64,000 nucleotides of DNA from an uncultured Collinsella sp. (GCA_937923795.1 CALDWI010000043.1:11005-75004), one strand, 5' to 3'; shown: positions 43,981-53,250, counted from the first letter of the stretch. The notes: generated by a model not told the origin, from the letters alone. Numbers and translations are program-made.

Positions 43981-44031
43981 GCGTTTGCCCAGATAAAACC
44001 TGCCAAAATAAACCTGTCCCTTTTTGGAAGG
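43981..44031 (-). repeat. Repeat of CCTGCCAAAAAGGGACAGG type, copy C (reversed)
   Basis: It carries the same palindrome and conserved tail (GCGTTTGCCCAGATAAAACC) as copies A and B but on the opposite strand. It lies upstream of the LacI gene instead of at a gene end. One arm has TTCC for TGCC. Confidence 0.8.
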
Positions 44032-44082
44032 TTTGGGATGCTACAATCTGGCTTGTACTTGAAACGCATCAAAGGGGCCGCT

Positions 44083-45192
44083 ATGGCAAAGGTAAAAATC
44101 AGCGACGTCGCACGCGAGGCCGGGGTTTCGTTGGGCACGGTTTCCAACGCGCTCAACCACCCCGAAAAGCTGCGCCCCGAGACCCTCAAGCTCATCAACG
44201 AGACCATTAATCGCCTTGGCTACCTGCCCAACCAAAGCGCCCGTCAGCTCGCGGGCGGCGCCACCAAGTCCTTTGGCCTGGTGCTCCCCCGTCTCGATCA
44301 CGGCTTTTCGCTCCAAATCGCCAGCGGCGCCCACAACGAGGCCCGCAAGCACGGCTACGACTTGCTCATCGCCAACGCCGATAACGACGATATTCTCGAG
44401 GACCATTACCTGCGCTACTTTATGGGCACCCAGATGTCCGGCGTCATGGTTCAGCCCATGGCATCCCCCGACTGGCACCCCGCCCTGACCAAGATGCCCG
44501 TGCCGATCGTCCATCTGGACATCCATTGCTCCGAGCCCGGCTACTACGTGGCCGCCGACAACGAGGCACAAGGCCGCATCATCGCCGAGCTCGCCATCGC
44601 CCGCGGCGCGCACCATATTGTCGTCGTCGGCCGAGCAGCATTTATGCAACTCACCCTGCGCGTCCTTGGCATTCATAAGGCCCTTGCCCTACATCCCGAC
44701 ATCAAGATCGAAGTCATTGACGCCGGCGAGTGGAACACGGCGGCCGACGGCTATGGTATCGGCAACCAAATCGCCGAGCGCCCCGCGGACGAACGTCCCG
44801 ATTTTGTCGTCGGCCTGACCGATGTGTTGGCCTCGGGCGTCGTTTCGGCACTGGTCGACAAGGGCATCTCTGTCCCCGGGCAAGTACGCGTGGCCGGATG
44901 CGACGGCAACCCGCTCGCTTGGAGCGGATCGGTCCCGCTCACTACGGTAGCGCCCCCGGGCTACGAGATTGGCCGCAAGGGTGTCCAACTGCTGATGGAG
45001 CAAATCGAGAACAAGGCCCCGGCAAAGATCAAGCATATCCGTGTCGGCTCCGCAGCGCGTACCGTCACCGCAGTCGCCGCCGAGGATATCAACCGCCAAG
45101 AACTGGTACGTCCGTTCCTGCTGGAACGCGCCAGCACCCAGGCAAGCAGCCAGACCGACGCCACGGCCATCAACCTCGGTGCGTATCTATAG
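44083..45192 (+). CDS. LacI-family transcriptional regulator
   Basis: A 369-residue regulator. The N-terminal helix-turn-helix KISDVAREAGVSLGTVSNAL and hinge NQSARQLAGGATKSFGLVLP are typical. The rest is a periplasmic-binding-protein fold for a sugar or similar ligand, with VGLTDVLASGVVSALVDKGI and QVRVAGCDGNPLAWSG. The C-terminus has a Ser/Gln/Thr-rich tail. The start at the ATG at 44083 has AAAGGGG upstream; a much longer open frame to the left runs antisense through glmS and was ignored. The gene is divergent from glmS with palindromes in between. No sugar transport genes are adjacent, so the ligand is unknown. Confidence 0.93.
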   Translation: MAKVKISDVAREAGVSLGTVSNALNHPEKLRPETLKLINETINRLGYLPNQSARQLAGGATKSFGLVLPRLDHGFSLQIASGAHNEARKHGYDLLIANADNDDILEDHYLRYFMGTQMSGVMVQPMASPDWHPALTKMPVPIVHLDIHCSEPGYYVAADNEAQGRIIAELAIARGAHHIVVVGRAAFMQLTLRVLGIHKALALHPDIKIEVIDAGEWNTAADGYGIGNQIAERPADERPDFVVGLTDVLASGVVSALVDKGISVPGQVRVAGCDGNPLAWSGSVPLTTVAPPGYEIGRKGVQLLMEQIENKAPAKIKHIRVGSAARTVTAVAAEDINRQELVRPFLLERASTQASSQTDATAINLGAYL

Positions 45193-45217
45193 CACGCCCG
45201 CGAGTATGCTAAGTCGC

Positions 45218-45267
45218 CGCTTAAGCAAAAGGGGCCCGACCATTGCCGGACCCCTTTTGCTTAAGCG
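45218..45267. terminator. Bidirectional terminator between the LacI and HAD genes
   Basis: CGCTTAAGCAAAAGGGG and CCCCTTTTGCTTAAGCG form a perfect 17-bp outer stem between two convergent genes. Confidence 0.9.
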
Positions 45268-45305
45268 CAAACGTGAGCAATCGCTCGTTTCAACGCCGCA
45301 ATTTT

Positions 45306-45956
45306 CTAGCGCACAGTCTTGATTGCCGCCGCCAGGTCGAACAACGTATCGAGCACGGCCTCGCAGCCATCCACCACGTCCTGCGGCAGCGGCACGATAT
45401 CGGGGACGGCAAAGACATGGCAGCCGGCCGTAATGCCCGAGACGCAACCGTTGCGCGAATCCTCGACCACGGCACATTCCTCGGGAGCAAAGCCCGCGCG
45501 CTCGCAGGCGAGCAGATACATCTCGGGGTCGGGCTTGCCGTGCACGACGTCCTCGCCACACGTTACCGTTTCAAACTTGTCAAAGAGGCCAACCATCTTA
45601 AGGTTGCGCTCGGCCGTAACGAGGCGTGACGACGTCGCTAGACCCACGTGATAGCCCGCAGCCAGCAGCTCGTCTAGGCACTCGGCGGCGCCGGCCTTAA
45701 GTTCCAGTTCGGTCTTGACCATCTCGTCGCGAATCTCCTTGTGGCGGACATAGACCGCCTCGGTGGTTTCGTGGCTGCCGTAATGCTCATCAAGGATGTC
45801 CATGACATCGGGCAGCGTGCGACCGATAAACTGATGGATCAGCGCATCATCAATCGCGAGCCCAAGCTCAGCGGCGCCTGCCTTCCAGGCCTTAATCCCC
45901 AAACGCTCGGTATCGACCAGCGTTCCATCCATGTCAAAAATAACAGCCTTGATCAT
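45306..45956 (-). CDS. HAD-family phosphatase / beta-phosphoglucomutase-like
   Basis: The 216-residue protein has the HAD motifs FDMDGTLVDTE (I, nucleophile and acid Asp), ATSSR (II), HGKPDPEMY (III, Lys) and VVEDSRNGC (IV). The helical cap between motifs I and II is of the subfamily I type found in beta-phosphoglucomutases and small phosphatases. The substrate cannot be read from the sequence. The start at the ATG at 45956 has GGGGGA upstream. It is divergent from larE, with an AT-rich promoter stretch of about 170 bases in between, and convergent with the LacI gene. Confidence 0.9.
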   Translation of the reverse strand: MIKAVIFDMDGTLVDTERLGIKAWKAGAAELGLAIDDALIHQFIGRTLPDVMDILDEHYGSHETTEAVYVRHKEIRDEMVKTELELKAGAAECLDELLAAGYHVGLATSSRLVTAERNLKMVGLFDKFETVTCGEDVVHGKPDPEMYLLACERAGFAPEECAVVEDSRNGCVSGITAGCHVFAVPDIVPLPQDVVDGCEAVLDTLFDLAAAIKTVR

Positions 45957-46129
45957 ATCGGTCCCCCATCGACTCTCACTGTCGCATTGCCGCAACTCTA
46001 CCGCATTTGGCAACTTGTATATAACGTATATACCATATTGCACTTTCGTTACATAGATAGAAGTCTTATGGCAAGTAACGCATTAGGATTATAGTTTTCG
46101 ATCGAGTACTCAACGATAAGGAACGTTTC

Positions 46130-47008
46130 ATGATTTTAGACACCACGGCACCCGCAGAGGAGCTTCAAGACAAGCTATCGGCACTCGAGCAGCTGCTTTT
46201 GGCATACGGGCGCGTGGCCATCGGGTTTTCCGGCGGCGTTGACAGCAGCTTTTTGGCCGCCGTATGCGCCCGCATCATGCCTACCAATACCCTCCTCGTT
46301 CACCTCACCACGCCGCTCATCGGCACGCCCGAACAGGCTTCGTTTGAGCGGTCCGTCGACGGTCAAGCCAATGAGGGGCCGCATTTTAAGCTCCCCGTGC
46401 TCAATCTTTCGGTCGATCAGCTGCAGCTCCCCCAAGTAATCTGCAACGATGCCAATCGCTGCTACCACTGCAAGCACGCCGGCTTTACCGCCATCGTCAA
46501 CCACGCCAAGTCGCTCGGCTTTCCCACCGTCATCGATGGCAGCAATGCAAGCGATCGCGGTGACTACCGCCCCGGCATGCGTGCGGCAGAAGAGCTCGGC
46601 GTACGCTCCCCTCTTATGGAGGTCGGCTTTACCAAGGACGAAGAGCGCGAGCTACTACGCACATGGGGCTATCCTGTTTGGAACCTGCCGGCGGGAGCAT
46701 GTCTTGCCACGCGCGTCCCCACGGGCGAGGAGCTTACGTTCGAGAAGGTCTCCCTGATCCGCGCCTGCGAGGATTACCTGCACGATCTTGACCTGGCACA
46801 GGTACGCGCGCGCTTGATCGGCGGCTGCATGCATATCGAGGCCGCACCCGCAGATGTCGCCAAGATTGCCGCCCTCGGCGGTGCCGCTGTCGACGACAAG
46901 GGCAAGACCCCGCTGCCCGCCGTTATCGAGTCCGCGCTGCGCGAGCTGGGCTGCGACCATATTTCCCCCGAGGTTACCCCCTACATCCACGGCAACATGA
47001 ACCTTTAA
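46130..47008 (+). CDS. larE: LarE-type ATP-dependent sacrificial sulfur transferase
   Basis: The 292-residue enzyme has the PP-loop SGGVDSS at about residues 34-40, NRCYHCKHAGF with two Cys (about 107-117) and GACLATRVPTG, whose Cys matches the sulfur-donor Cys of LarE. In the known pathway LarE, LarB and LarC build the nickel-pincer cofactor of lactate racemase. No larA, larB or larC is in the window, so here it may serve the same cofactor through genes elsewhere or another thiolation. The start at the ATG at 46130 has AAGGAAC upstream. A hairpin follows the stop codon directly. Confidence 0.88.
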   Translation: MILDTTAPAEELQDKLSALEQLLLAYGRVAIGFSGGVDSSFLAAVCARIMPTNTLLVHLTTPLIGTPEQASFERSVDGQANEGPHFKLPVLNLSVDQLQLPQVICNDANRCYHCKHAGFTAIVNHAKSLGFPTVIDGSNASDRGDYRPGMRAAEELGVRSPLMEVGFTKDEERELLRTWGYPVWNLPAGACLATRVPTGEELTFEKVSLIRACEDYLHDLDLAQVRARLIGGCMHIEAAPADVAKIAALGGAAVDDKGKTPLPAVIESALRELGCDHISPEVTPYIHGNMNL

Positions 47009-47035
47009 GTTACGCCGTTTTACAAACGGCGTAAC
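47009..47035 (+). terminator. Hairpin directly after larE
   Basis: GTTACGCCGTTT / AAACGGCGTAAC stem with loop TAC. No T-run follows, so this could be a weak terminator. The stretch 47036-47185 shows no gene. Confidence 0.6.
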
Positions 47036-47185
47036 CGCTCGGCGCTGCGCAGGCCCCGGGCACGGCAATCTGACGTTCAACTGCACGGGCGCGACCAAAA
47101 GGTCAGCGCCCGCTTGTTTCACGTCACCTTGCCGCACCCGGAGCCCGCTCGCTCGCATATGCTCAACCTGGACTGCGTTAACTGA

Positions 47186-47235
47186 CCTGCCAATAAGGGA
47201 CGGGTTTGTTTTGGCAGGTTTTATCTGGTGAAACG
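47186..47235 (+). repeat. Repeat of CCTGCCAAAAAGGGACAGG type, copy B
   Basis: CCTGCCAATAAGGGACGGG, the arm TTTTGGCAGG, and the conserved tail TTTTATCTGGTGAAACGC. It matches copies A and C. Confidence 0.85.
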
Positions 47236-47388
47236 CTGAATAGCCCCACATTCACAACCGCCGCAGCTCCATATGAGGCAAATGAACCAGTAGCGTTTGT
47301 TCCAAATCTTAAATATTTGTTCGGCAGAACGGCCCCTGCCGGCTCCTGCTAGACTGGTAGACTCCCAACCGTCCATCCAGGAGCCTCA

Positions 47389-48372
47389 ATGTCGCGCAAG
47401 TCCGCCTACAAGCAAGTGCTTTCCATCGGCACCGCCGTGGTGCTGGGATTTGCGCTGTTCGCAGGGTCGCTCGACGGAGCGCCCAAGCTGCTGTCGCCGC
47501 AAAGCGATGAGCAAGCGGCAGCCCTGGCCGAAAAACAAAATGAAAGTCCCAGCCGCACCGACGACGAGGCAGACCTGGTTGCCCGGCTCGAATCGGGAAC
47601 AGCGAGCTCCTCGGACTCTCAAAATAGCCAAAACTCTGGCGATGGCTCCGATTCCGCCGCAACCGACACCGGTGACGACGGCTCCGCCGACAGTACCGCT
47701 ACCCCCATCGACGAGGTCGAAAACCCCGATCTCGACCGCGCCCGCGGCGTATATCTCAGCAGCATTCCCGACTACGCCGGCAACCCCTACGTTGCTCTGC
47801 GCGCCGACAGCACGCACCCGCTCGGCACGCCGTCATTCACGCTCGATGAATACGAGCGCGCCACCGAAGAGGGCTGCTTTAAGAAGTTCTCCAAGCTCGA
47901 CAGCTTGGGCCGCACCCGCAAAGCGCTCGCCTGCGTGGGCCCCGAATCACTTGGTCAAGGCGAGCGCGGCGATATCTCGCGCATCCACCCCGCCGGTTGG
48001 CACCAGCAGCGCTACGACTTTATTCCGGGCCAGAGCCTCTACAACCGCTGCCACCTCATCGCCTGGTCGCTCTGCGGCGAAAACGCCAACCGCAAGAATC
48101 TCCTCACCGGCACGCGTTATCTCAACGAGACGGGCATGCTGCCGTTTGAAGAGCAGATTCTCGGCTACATCCGCGATACGGGTAACCATGTGCTCTACCG
48201 TGTCACGCCCATGTATAACGAAGAGGAACTTGTCTGCCGTGGCGTGCGCCTTGAGGCGCAATCGGTCGAGGACCACGGCAAGACCCTCTGCTTCCACGTA
48301 TACTGCTACAACCTGCAGCCGCACGTGCAGATCGACTACGCCACCGGCCGCAATCAGACCTCGGGAGTTTAG
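47389..48372 (+). CDS. Secreted DNA/RNA non-specific endonuclease (EndA/NucA-like)
   Basis: A 327-residue exported protein. The N-terminal signal or anchor (about 1-30, VLSIGTAVVLGFALFAGSL) is followed by a low-complexity Ser/Asp/Thr linker (about 55-105) and a nuclease domain. The active-site region is SLYNRCHLIAWSLCGENANR, then NLLTGTRYLNETGM, as in streptococcal DNA-entry nucleases, where the His and Asn coordinate the metal-assisted cut. It could act in nutrient acquisition, competence or defence against extracellular DNA; no competence genes are adjacent. The ATG at 47389 has CAGGAG upstream. A bidirectional terminator separates it from the EF-G-like gene. Confidence 0.88.
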   Translation: MSRKSAYKQVLSIGTAVVLGFALFAGSLDGAPKLLSPQSDEQAAALAEKQNESPSRTDDEADLVARLESGTASSSDSQNSQNSGDGSDSAATDTGDDGSADSTATPIDEVENPDLDRARGVYLSSIPDYAGNPYVALRADSTHPLGTPSFTLDEYERATEEGCFKKFSKLDSLGRTRKALACVGPESLGQGERGDISRIHPAGWHQQRYDFIPGQSLYNRCHLIAWSLCGENANRKNLLTGTRYLNETGMLPFEEQILGYIRDTGNHVLYRVTPMYNEEELVCRGVRLEAQSVEDHGKTLCFHVYCYNLQPHVQIDYATGRNQTSGV

Positions 48373-48436
48373 GGCCGACCAAGCTGCCCGTAACCCAAAA
48401 AATGATCCGTTTTCCTCCGTCCCCAAGGAATCAAAT

Positions 48437-48466
48437 AAGGCCGCCCCGGTTACCCAGGGTGGCCTT
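48437..48466. terminator. Bidirectional terminator between the nuclease and EF-G-like genes
   Basis: AAGGCCGCCCC / GGGTGGCCTT stem with a short loop, followed by TTCGTC on the plus strand. Confidence 0.8.
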
Positions 48467-48501
48467 TTCGTCAGCACCTACATTGCAGGCAAAATCGCAC
48501 G

Positions 48502-50577
48502 CTACTTGGCGCGACCCTCCTCATAGCGCTCGACCAGCTTGGCCTGAACGTCATAGGGAACCTGCTCGTAGCCAGCGGGCTTCATGGTAAAGTCACCTGT
48601 GCCGCGCGTGATAGAGCGCAGGCGCGTCGAGTAATCCGTCAACTCGGCGAGAGGTGCCTGAGCGACGACCACGGTGTCGCCGCGCTCATCGGTCTCCATG
48701 CCCGTCACGCGACCGCGCGAGGCCGAGATGTCGCCCATCACGGCGCCGGCGTAGCTCTCGGGGATAGTCACCGTAATTTCCTCGATGGGCTCCAGCACCA
48801 CTGGGTCGGCATCGGCACATGCCTTGCGCAGGCCGATGCGAGCCGCCGCGCGAAACGCCATCTCGTTGGAGTCGACGCTGTGATACGAGCCGTCGTACAC
48901 AGCCACGCGAATGCCCGTGAGCGGGTAGCCGGCAATGATGCCGTCCTTCATGGTCTCCTGGACGCCCTTGTCCACGGCGGGAATCAGCGAGCGCGGAATG
49001 CGGCCGCCTACGACCTCATCCACAAACTCGTAGCCGTCGCTCGTGCCGTCGGGCCCAATAAGCGGCTCCACGCGCAGCCAGCAGTCGCCGTACTGACCGG
49101 CACCACCGGTCTGCTTCTTGTGGCGGCCCTGGGCGCTCGCCGTGCGGCGGATGGTCTCGCGATACGGAATGCGGATCGGCACGCTCTTGGCCACGACCTT
49201 GGTACGGTCCTCCAAACGGTTGAGCAGCACCGAAACCTGCGCCTCACCCACGGCGGAGATAATGGTCTGGCCGGTCTCCTCGTCACGATCGATGCTCATG
49301 GTCGGATCGGCCTTGCAGGCCTTCTCGATAAACGTGTAGAGCTTCTCTTCGTCCCCGCGATTCTCGGCCTCGATGGCAATGCGGTACTGCGAGTTGGGGA
49401 ACTTAAACGCCGCAGCCTCGACCTTGCCGGTAATCGAGAGCGTATCGCCCGTCTCGGCCGCCAGCTTGGGTGCCACGATAATGTCGCCGGCATAGGCGTG
49501 ACCGACCTCGGTCATGTCGCGGCCGCACATCACATACAGGTGAGCCAGACGGTCGCCCTTGCGCGTGCGCGCGTTGACCAGCTCAAGGCCCGGCTCAAGC
49601 GTACCCGTCAGCACCTTAATAAAGCTGATGCGACCCTGCTGCGGATCGGCCAGGGTCTTAAACACAAACGCCACCGGACGATCATCGTCGCTTGAAATCT
49701 TGAGCGAATCGCCGTCGATAAGCGGCATCTCGCCGTAGTCGGTCGGCGCCGGGAAGTATGTGGCGATGTCGTCCATCAGCGAGTTGACGCCCTGCTCCTT
49801 AATGCAATCGCCCGCAAAGACCGGCACAAAGATGCGCTCGGCGATCGCCTTCGACAGCAGGCCTTCAAGCTCCTCCTGCGTCAGCGTCTCCTCGCCTTCC
49901 AAGTACTTCATCATCAGTTCGTCGTCAGCCTCGGCCACCAGCTCGCACAGATGGTCATGGGCTTCCTCGGCCTGGGCACGATACTCCTCGGGAATCTCCG
50001 ACTCAACGGCTTCGGTGCCGTTGCAATGGCGCGCCTTCATGCGCACCAGGTCGATGATGCCGTCAAAGTCCTCGCCCTCGCCCCAGGGAAGGGTCACGGC
50101 GCCCAGGCGCGTGCCAAAGCGCTCTTGCAGCAGGTCCATCGTGGTCGCAAAGCTGGCCTCGGAGCGCGACAGGCGGTTTACGAACACCGCACGCGCCAGG
50201 CGCAGGTCCTCGGCGGCATACCAGAGCTTAACCGTCGTAGGCTGCGGGCCGGCCTCGGCGTCGACCACAAACAGAGCCGTCTCGCAGACGCTCATCGCGG
50301 CAAAGGCATCGCCGATAAAATCGGGGTAGCACGGGGCATCGAGCACATTGATGCGCGCGCCCTTCCAGTCGATCGGCGCGATGGTCGTCGAGATGGAGAA
50401 TGAACGCTTGACCTCTTCGGGGTCATAGTCGAGCGTGGGCTTGGTGCCGTCGTGGCCGCCCAGGCGGGCGGTCTTGCCGGAAAGGTGGAGCATGGCCTCG
50501 GCGAGCGAAGTCTTGCCCACCCCGCCTTGGCCTACGAGCACCACGTTCCTTACGTTGCCGGTCTTGGGAGCACCCAT
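48502..50577 (-). CDS. EF-G-like translational GTPase (paralogue with altered G motifs)
   Basis: The 691-residue protein has the EF-G domain order. G1 is GQGGVGKTS at about residues 16-24. The G3 region reads DAPCYPDF instead of the usual DTPGHVDF, and G4 reads VNRLSR instead of NKMD, so the guanine-recognition Asp is missing. Domains II to V are full length and end YDVQAKLVERYEEGRAK. It is therefore a second EF-G-type factor and not the main fusA; related copies are known in actinobacteria without an agreed role. It is not in a str operon. The ATG at 50577 has AAGGAGGT upstream. Nucleotide specificity may differ from canonical EF-G. Confidence 0.88.
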   Translation of the reverse strand: MGAPKTGNVRNVVLVGQGGVGKTSLAEAMLHLSGKTARLGGHDGTKPTLDYDPEEVKRSFSISTTIAPIDWKGARINVLDAPCYPDFIGDAFAAMSVCETALFVVDAEAGPQPTTVKLWYAAEDLRLARAVFVNRLSRSEASFATTMDLLQERFGTRLGAVTLPWGEGEDFDGIIDLVRMKARHCNGTEAVESEIPEEYRAQAEEAHDHLCELVAEADDELMMKYLEGEETLTQEELEGLLSKAIAERIFVPVFAGDCIKEQGVNSLMDDIATYFPAPTDYGEMPLIDGDSLKISSDDDRPVAFVFKTLADPQQGRISFIKVLTGTLEPGLELVNARTRKGDRLAHLYVMCGRDMTEVGHAYAGDIIVAPKLAAETGDTLSITGKVEAAAFKFPNSQYRIAIEAENRGDEEKLYTFIEKACKADPTMSIDRDEETGQTIISAVGEAQVSVLLNRLEDRTKVVAKSVPIRIPYRETIRRTASAQGRHKKQTGGAGQYGDCWLRVEPLIGPDGTSDGYEFVDEVVGGRIPRSLIPAVDKGVQETMKDGIIAGYPLTGIRVAVYDGSYHSVDSNEMAFRAAARIGLRKACADADPVVLEPIEEITVTIPESYAGAVMGDISASRGRVTGMETDERGDTVVVAQAPLAELTDYSTRLRSITRGTGDFTMKPAGYEQVPYDVQAKLVERYEEGRAK

Positions 50578-50822
50578 GATGACCTCCTTGCAGGGTCGCG
50601 CGCGATGCGCGACGCCAACGGGGAGAGTTCGCGGTCGATGCCGTCCCGGGAGCAGCACGGTCGGCAGCCGAGCCGACTCACCCTCCAAATGTCCTATGCC
50701 ACCACCCTACCCTTGCAGTCGCCTGTCCATGCAGACCTTTCGGCACGCGTATGAATACGGGCGGCGAGAGGAGGAGGCGAGCATGCGAGGCGATTATTGA
50801 ACCCCGCCGATGCAAATAAAAT

Positions 50823-50852
50823 GCCGCCGCAGGCCGTAAGACCTGCGGCGGC
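50823..50852 (-). terminator. Terminator of the amino-acid ABC operon
   Basis: GCCGCCGCAGG / CCTGCGGCGGC stem. On the minus strand ATTTTATTTGC follows. Confidence 0.85.
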
Positions 50853-50887
50853 TTCACCTCAATTAATAGTTGAGTAAATAGCTGAGC

Positions 50888-51652
50888 CTACCCCTCGATA
50901 CGGCTCAAGAACTCACGGGTACGCTGCTCGCGCGGATGATCGATAACCTGCTCGGCCGGACCCTCCTCAACAATGCGGCCGCCATCCATAAAGACCACGC
51001 GATCGGCAACATCGCGCGCAAACTGCATCGCATGGGTCACGATCACCATCGTCATATTCTGCGCCGCCAGGTCTTTAATGACACGCAGCACCTCGGCCGT
51101 TAGCTCGGGATCGAGCGCCGAGGTCGGCTCGTCAAAGAATAAGATTTCCGGATCGAGCGCCAGGGCGCGGGCGATACTCACACGCTGTTGCTGACCGCCC
51201 GAAAGCTCACACGGCACCTTGTTCTCGTTGCCCGTCAGCCCCATTTGTGCAATCAGCTCGTGAGCGCGGGCTTCCGCCTGCTCGCGCGGACGCTTAAGCA
51301 CGCGAATCGGCGCATCGGTGATGTTTTTCATCACCGTATAGTGCGGGAACAGGTTGTAATTTTGGAACACCAGGCCGAATCGCGAGCGCGCCTGCTTGGG
51401 CACATCGCCCTTCGCATAGACCGCGCCCGAACCCTCATCCGTCGCAACGGCAAGGTCGCCAAACGAGAGCGAGCCTCCGTCGAGTGTCTCGAGCAGCGTG
51501 GCACACCGCAGCAGCGTGGACTTGCCGCCACCCGAAGGCCCGATAATCGCCACGACCTCGCCACGCTTCACCTCAAGCGAGATATCCTTGAGCACCTCAT
51601 TGCCGCCAAACGCCTTACGCGCGTTCGATATATTCATTACCGAATTAATCAT
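50888..51652 (-). CDS. Amino-acid ABC transporter ATP-binding protein
   Basis: A 254-residue ATPase of the GlnQ/HisP group: Walker A GPSGGGKST, Q-loop FQNYNLFPH, signature LSGGQQQRVSIARAL, Walker B ILFFDEPTSALD and H-loop VTHAM. It powers uptake of a polar amino acid by the permease and binding protein encoded just upstream. Its ATG lies inside the permease stop region (eight-base overlap), which implies translational coupling. An insertion rich in Gly/Asp (VATDEGSGAVYAKGDV, about residues 67-82) separates the Walker A and Q-loop parts and is longer than usual. Confidence 0.93.
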   Translation of the reverse strand: MINSVMNISNARKAFGGNEVLKDISLEVKRGEVVAIIGPSGGGKSTLLRCATLLETLDGGSLSFGDLAVATDEGSGAVYAKGDVPKQARSRFGLVFQNYNLFPHYTVMKNITDAPIRVLKRPREQAEARAHELIAQMGLTGNENKVPCELSGGQQQRVSIARALALDPEILFFDEPTSALDPELTAEVLRVIKDLAAQNMTMVIVTHAMQFARDVADRVVFMDGGRIVEEGPAEQVIDHPREQRTREFLSRIEG

Positions 51653-52298
51653 GGTAGTAATCCAATTTTTTCTCGGCGGCGCCCAGCAGCATCTCGACGA
51701 CGAAATTAAAGACCCAGTAAATCAGCGCCGCGATCGCAAACGGCACCATGCTCACCTGCGAGGCGACCAGCGCCTTGGCCGTCGAGAACATCTCACCCAC
51801 GCCAATGGCAAACGCCAGCGACGTGTCCTTGACCAGCGTGATGATCTCGTTGCCCATCGCCGGCAGAATACGCTTGGCGACCTGCGGCATCACGATATAC
51901 AGAAACGTCTGCACGCGCGAATAGCCCAGCACCTCGGCAGCCTCGTATTGACCGCGCGGAATGGACTGCAAGCCCGAGCGATAGATCTCGGCAAAGTAAC
52001 CGGCGTAGTTGATGATGAACGCCACGACGCACGCCGTCCACTTGGAATCGGGCGTGAGCGAAATGCCAAACACGTAGTACGGGGCAAAGTAGATGGCAAA
52101 CATCTGCAGCATGAGCGGCGTACCGCGCATGACCGAAATGTAGATGCGCGCAATCCAGCGAAGCGGCGCGATTTTGCTCATGCGCATAAACGCCACGGGG
52201 ATTCCCAGCGGAATCGACCCCAGCAGTGTCAGCACAAACAACTGCAAACTGACCAAGAATCCCTGGCCAAGCATCTGCATCATGACCTGAATAGACAT
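51645..52298 (-). CDS. Amino-acid ABC transporter permease
   Basis: The 217-residue protein has about five spans and the polar amino-acid permease (HisM/GlnP) pattern: IYISVMRGTPLMLQMFAIYF and the EAA loop YEAAEVLGYSRVQTFLYIVM. It forms the membrane channel of the importer. The start at 52298 gives TAATG overlap with the binding-protein gene; an ATG five codons earlier is also in frame. The gene ends in an eight-base overlap with the ATPase gene. The substrate is the same as for the binding protein. Confidence 0.92.
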   Translation of the reverse strand: MSIQVMMQMLGQGFLVSLQLFVLTLLGSIPLGIPVAFMRMSKIAPLRWIARIYISVMRGTPLMLQMFAIYFAPYYVFGISLTPDSKWTACVVAFIINYAGYFAEIYRSGLQSIPRGQYEAAEVLGYSRVQTFLYIVMPQVAKRILPAMGNEIITLVKDTSLAFAIGVGEMFSTAKALVASQVSMVPFAIAALIYWVFNFVVEMLLGAAEKKLDYYHD

Positions 52299-53158
52299 TA
52301 CTTGAGCACCCAATTATCGAAAGATAGACCATAGCTTGAATACTTGTCGCAGAGATCCTTAACCGTACCGTCATCGTAGAGTGCCTTGAGCGACTCGGTC
52401 ACGGCGTCGGCCGACTTGGTGTCGCCCTTCTTAAAGCCGACGGCGTAGTGCTCGCTGGACAGCGGCTCATCAAGCTGCGTATAAGCATCGGGCTTGGCGG
52501 CAAGCTGATACTGGGCAATCGAAAGGTCGCAAGCCACGGCATCGACCGCGCCGCTCTCGAGCTGCATAAACGCCGTGTTGTACTCACCGATGGTGTCGAG
52601 CGTGGCAAACGTCGCCGCCAGATCCTTCTGGTCACCCTCAAGCACATCCTGCGCAGCGGAATCGGTCTGGGTAATCACGGTCTTGCCGGCAAGATCGTCC
52701 CAGCTCTTGATGCCTGCATCCTTCTTTACCACCAGCACCTGCTCGTTGAGCATGTACGGCTCGGAGAACGTGTAGTCGTCCTCGCGGCCCTCCATGGTAA
52801 AGCCGTTCCAGATACAGTTGATGGCGCCCGAGTTGAGCAGCGTATCCTTGGCATCCCAGTCGATGGCCTCGTATTTGACCTCCCAGCCCTGCTTATCGGC
52901 AACAGCCTTGGCCAGATCGAGATCAAAGCCGGTGTACTCGCCATCGTCGCCCACAAAGCCGTACGGAGGATAGGACTTATCAAAGCCCACCACGAGCTTC
53001 TTGGACTCCGCAGCGCCCTTCACATCCTTGGCCGCGGCAGAGCCAGCAGCGGAGCCCTTGCCGGCACCACCGCCGCAACCGACAAGACCAAGGCCAAGCA
53101 CCGTAGCGAGCGAGCCGGCTAGACCAACAAACTGACGACGAGACATATCGGTGTTCAT
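52298..53158 (-). CDS. Amino-acid ABC transporter substrate-binding lipoprotein
   Basis: A 286-residue lipoprotein. The signal carries a twin Arg (MSRRQFVGLAG) and a lipobox-like LGLGLVGCGGG, with the lipidated Cys near residue 29. The mature SBP family 3 domain shows VVGFDKSYPPYGFVGDDGEY and GFDLDLAKAVADKQGW, then WNGFTMEGREDDYTFSEPYM. This family binds polar amino acids such as glutamine, arginine or cystine; the residues seen do not fix which. The ATG at 53158 has GGGGGA upstream. A palindrome at 53177-53196, shared with the ilvE promoter, lies directly in front. It is the first gene of the three-gene importer operon. Confidence 0.92.
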   Translation of the reverse strand: MNTDMSRRQFVGLAGSLATVLGLGLVGCGGGAGKGSAAGSAAAKDVKGAAESKKLVVGFDKSYPPYGFVGDDGEYTGFDLDLAKAVADKQGWEVKYEAIDWDAKDTLLNSGAINCIWNGFTMEGREDDYTFSEPYMLNEQVLVVKKDAGIKSWDDLAGKTVITQTDSAAQDVLEGDQKDLAATFATLDTIGEYNTAFMQLESGAVDAVACDLSIAQYQLAAKPDAYTQLDEPLSSEHYAVGFKKGDTKSADAVTESLKALYDDGTVKDLCDKYSSYGLSFDNWVLK

Positions 53159-53176
53159 GGTATCCCCCCTTGATGG

Positions 53177-53196
53177 CACTTTAGTTAAGTAAAGTG
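53177..53196. promoter_or_regulatory. Operator-like palindrome upstream of the amino-acid ABC importer
   Basis: CACTTTAGTTAAGTAAAGTG, 19 bases upstream of the start codon. It is nearly identical in its arms to the ilvE site at 30377-30392. A further ACTTTA half-site is at about 53221. Confidence 0.6.
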
Positions 53197-53250
53197 ATTC
53201 GTGTAACGTCCAGAATCATACACTTTAGCGTGATAGAGCACAAGGCGAGT

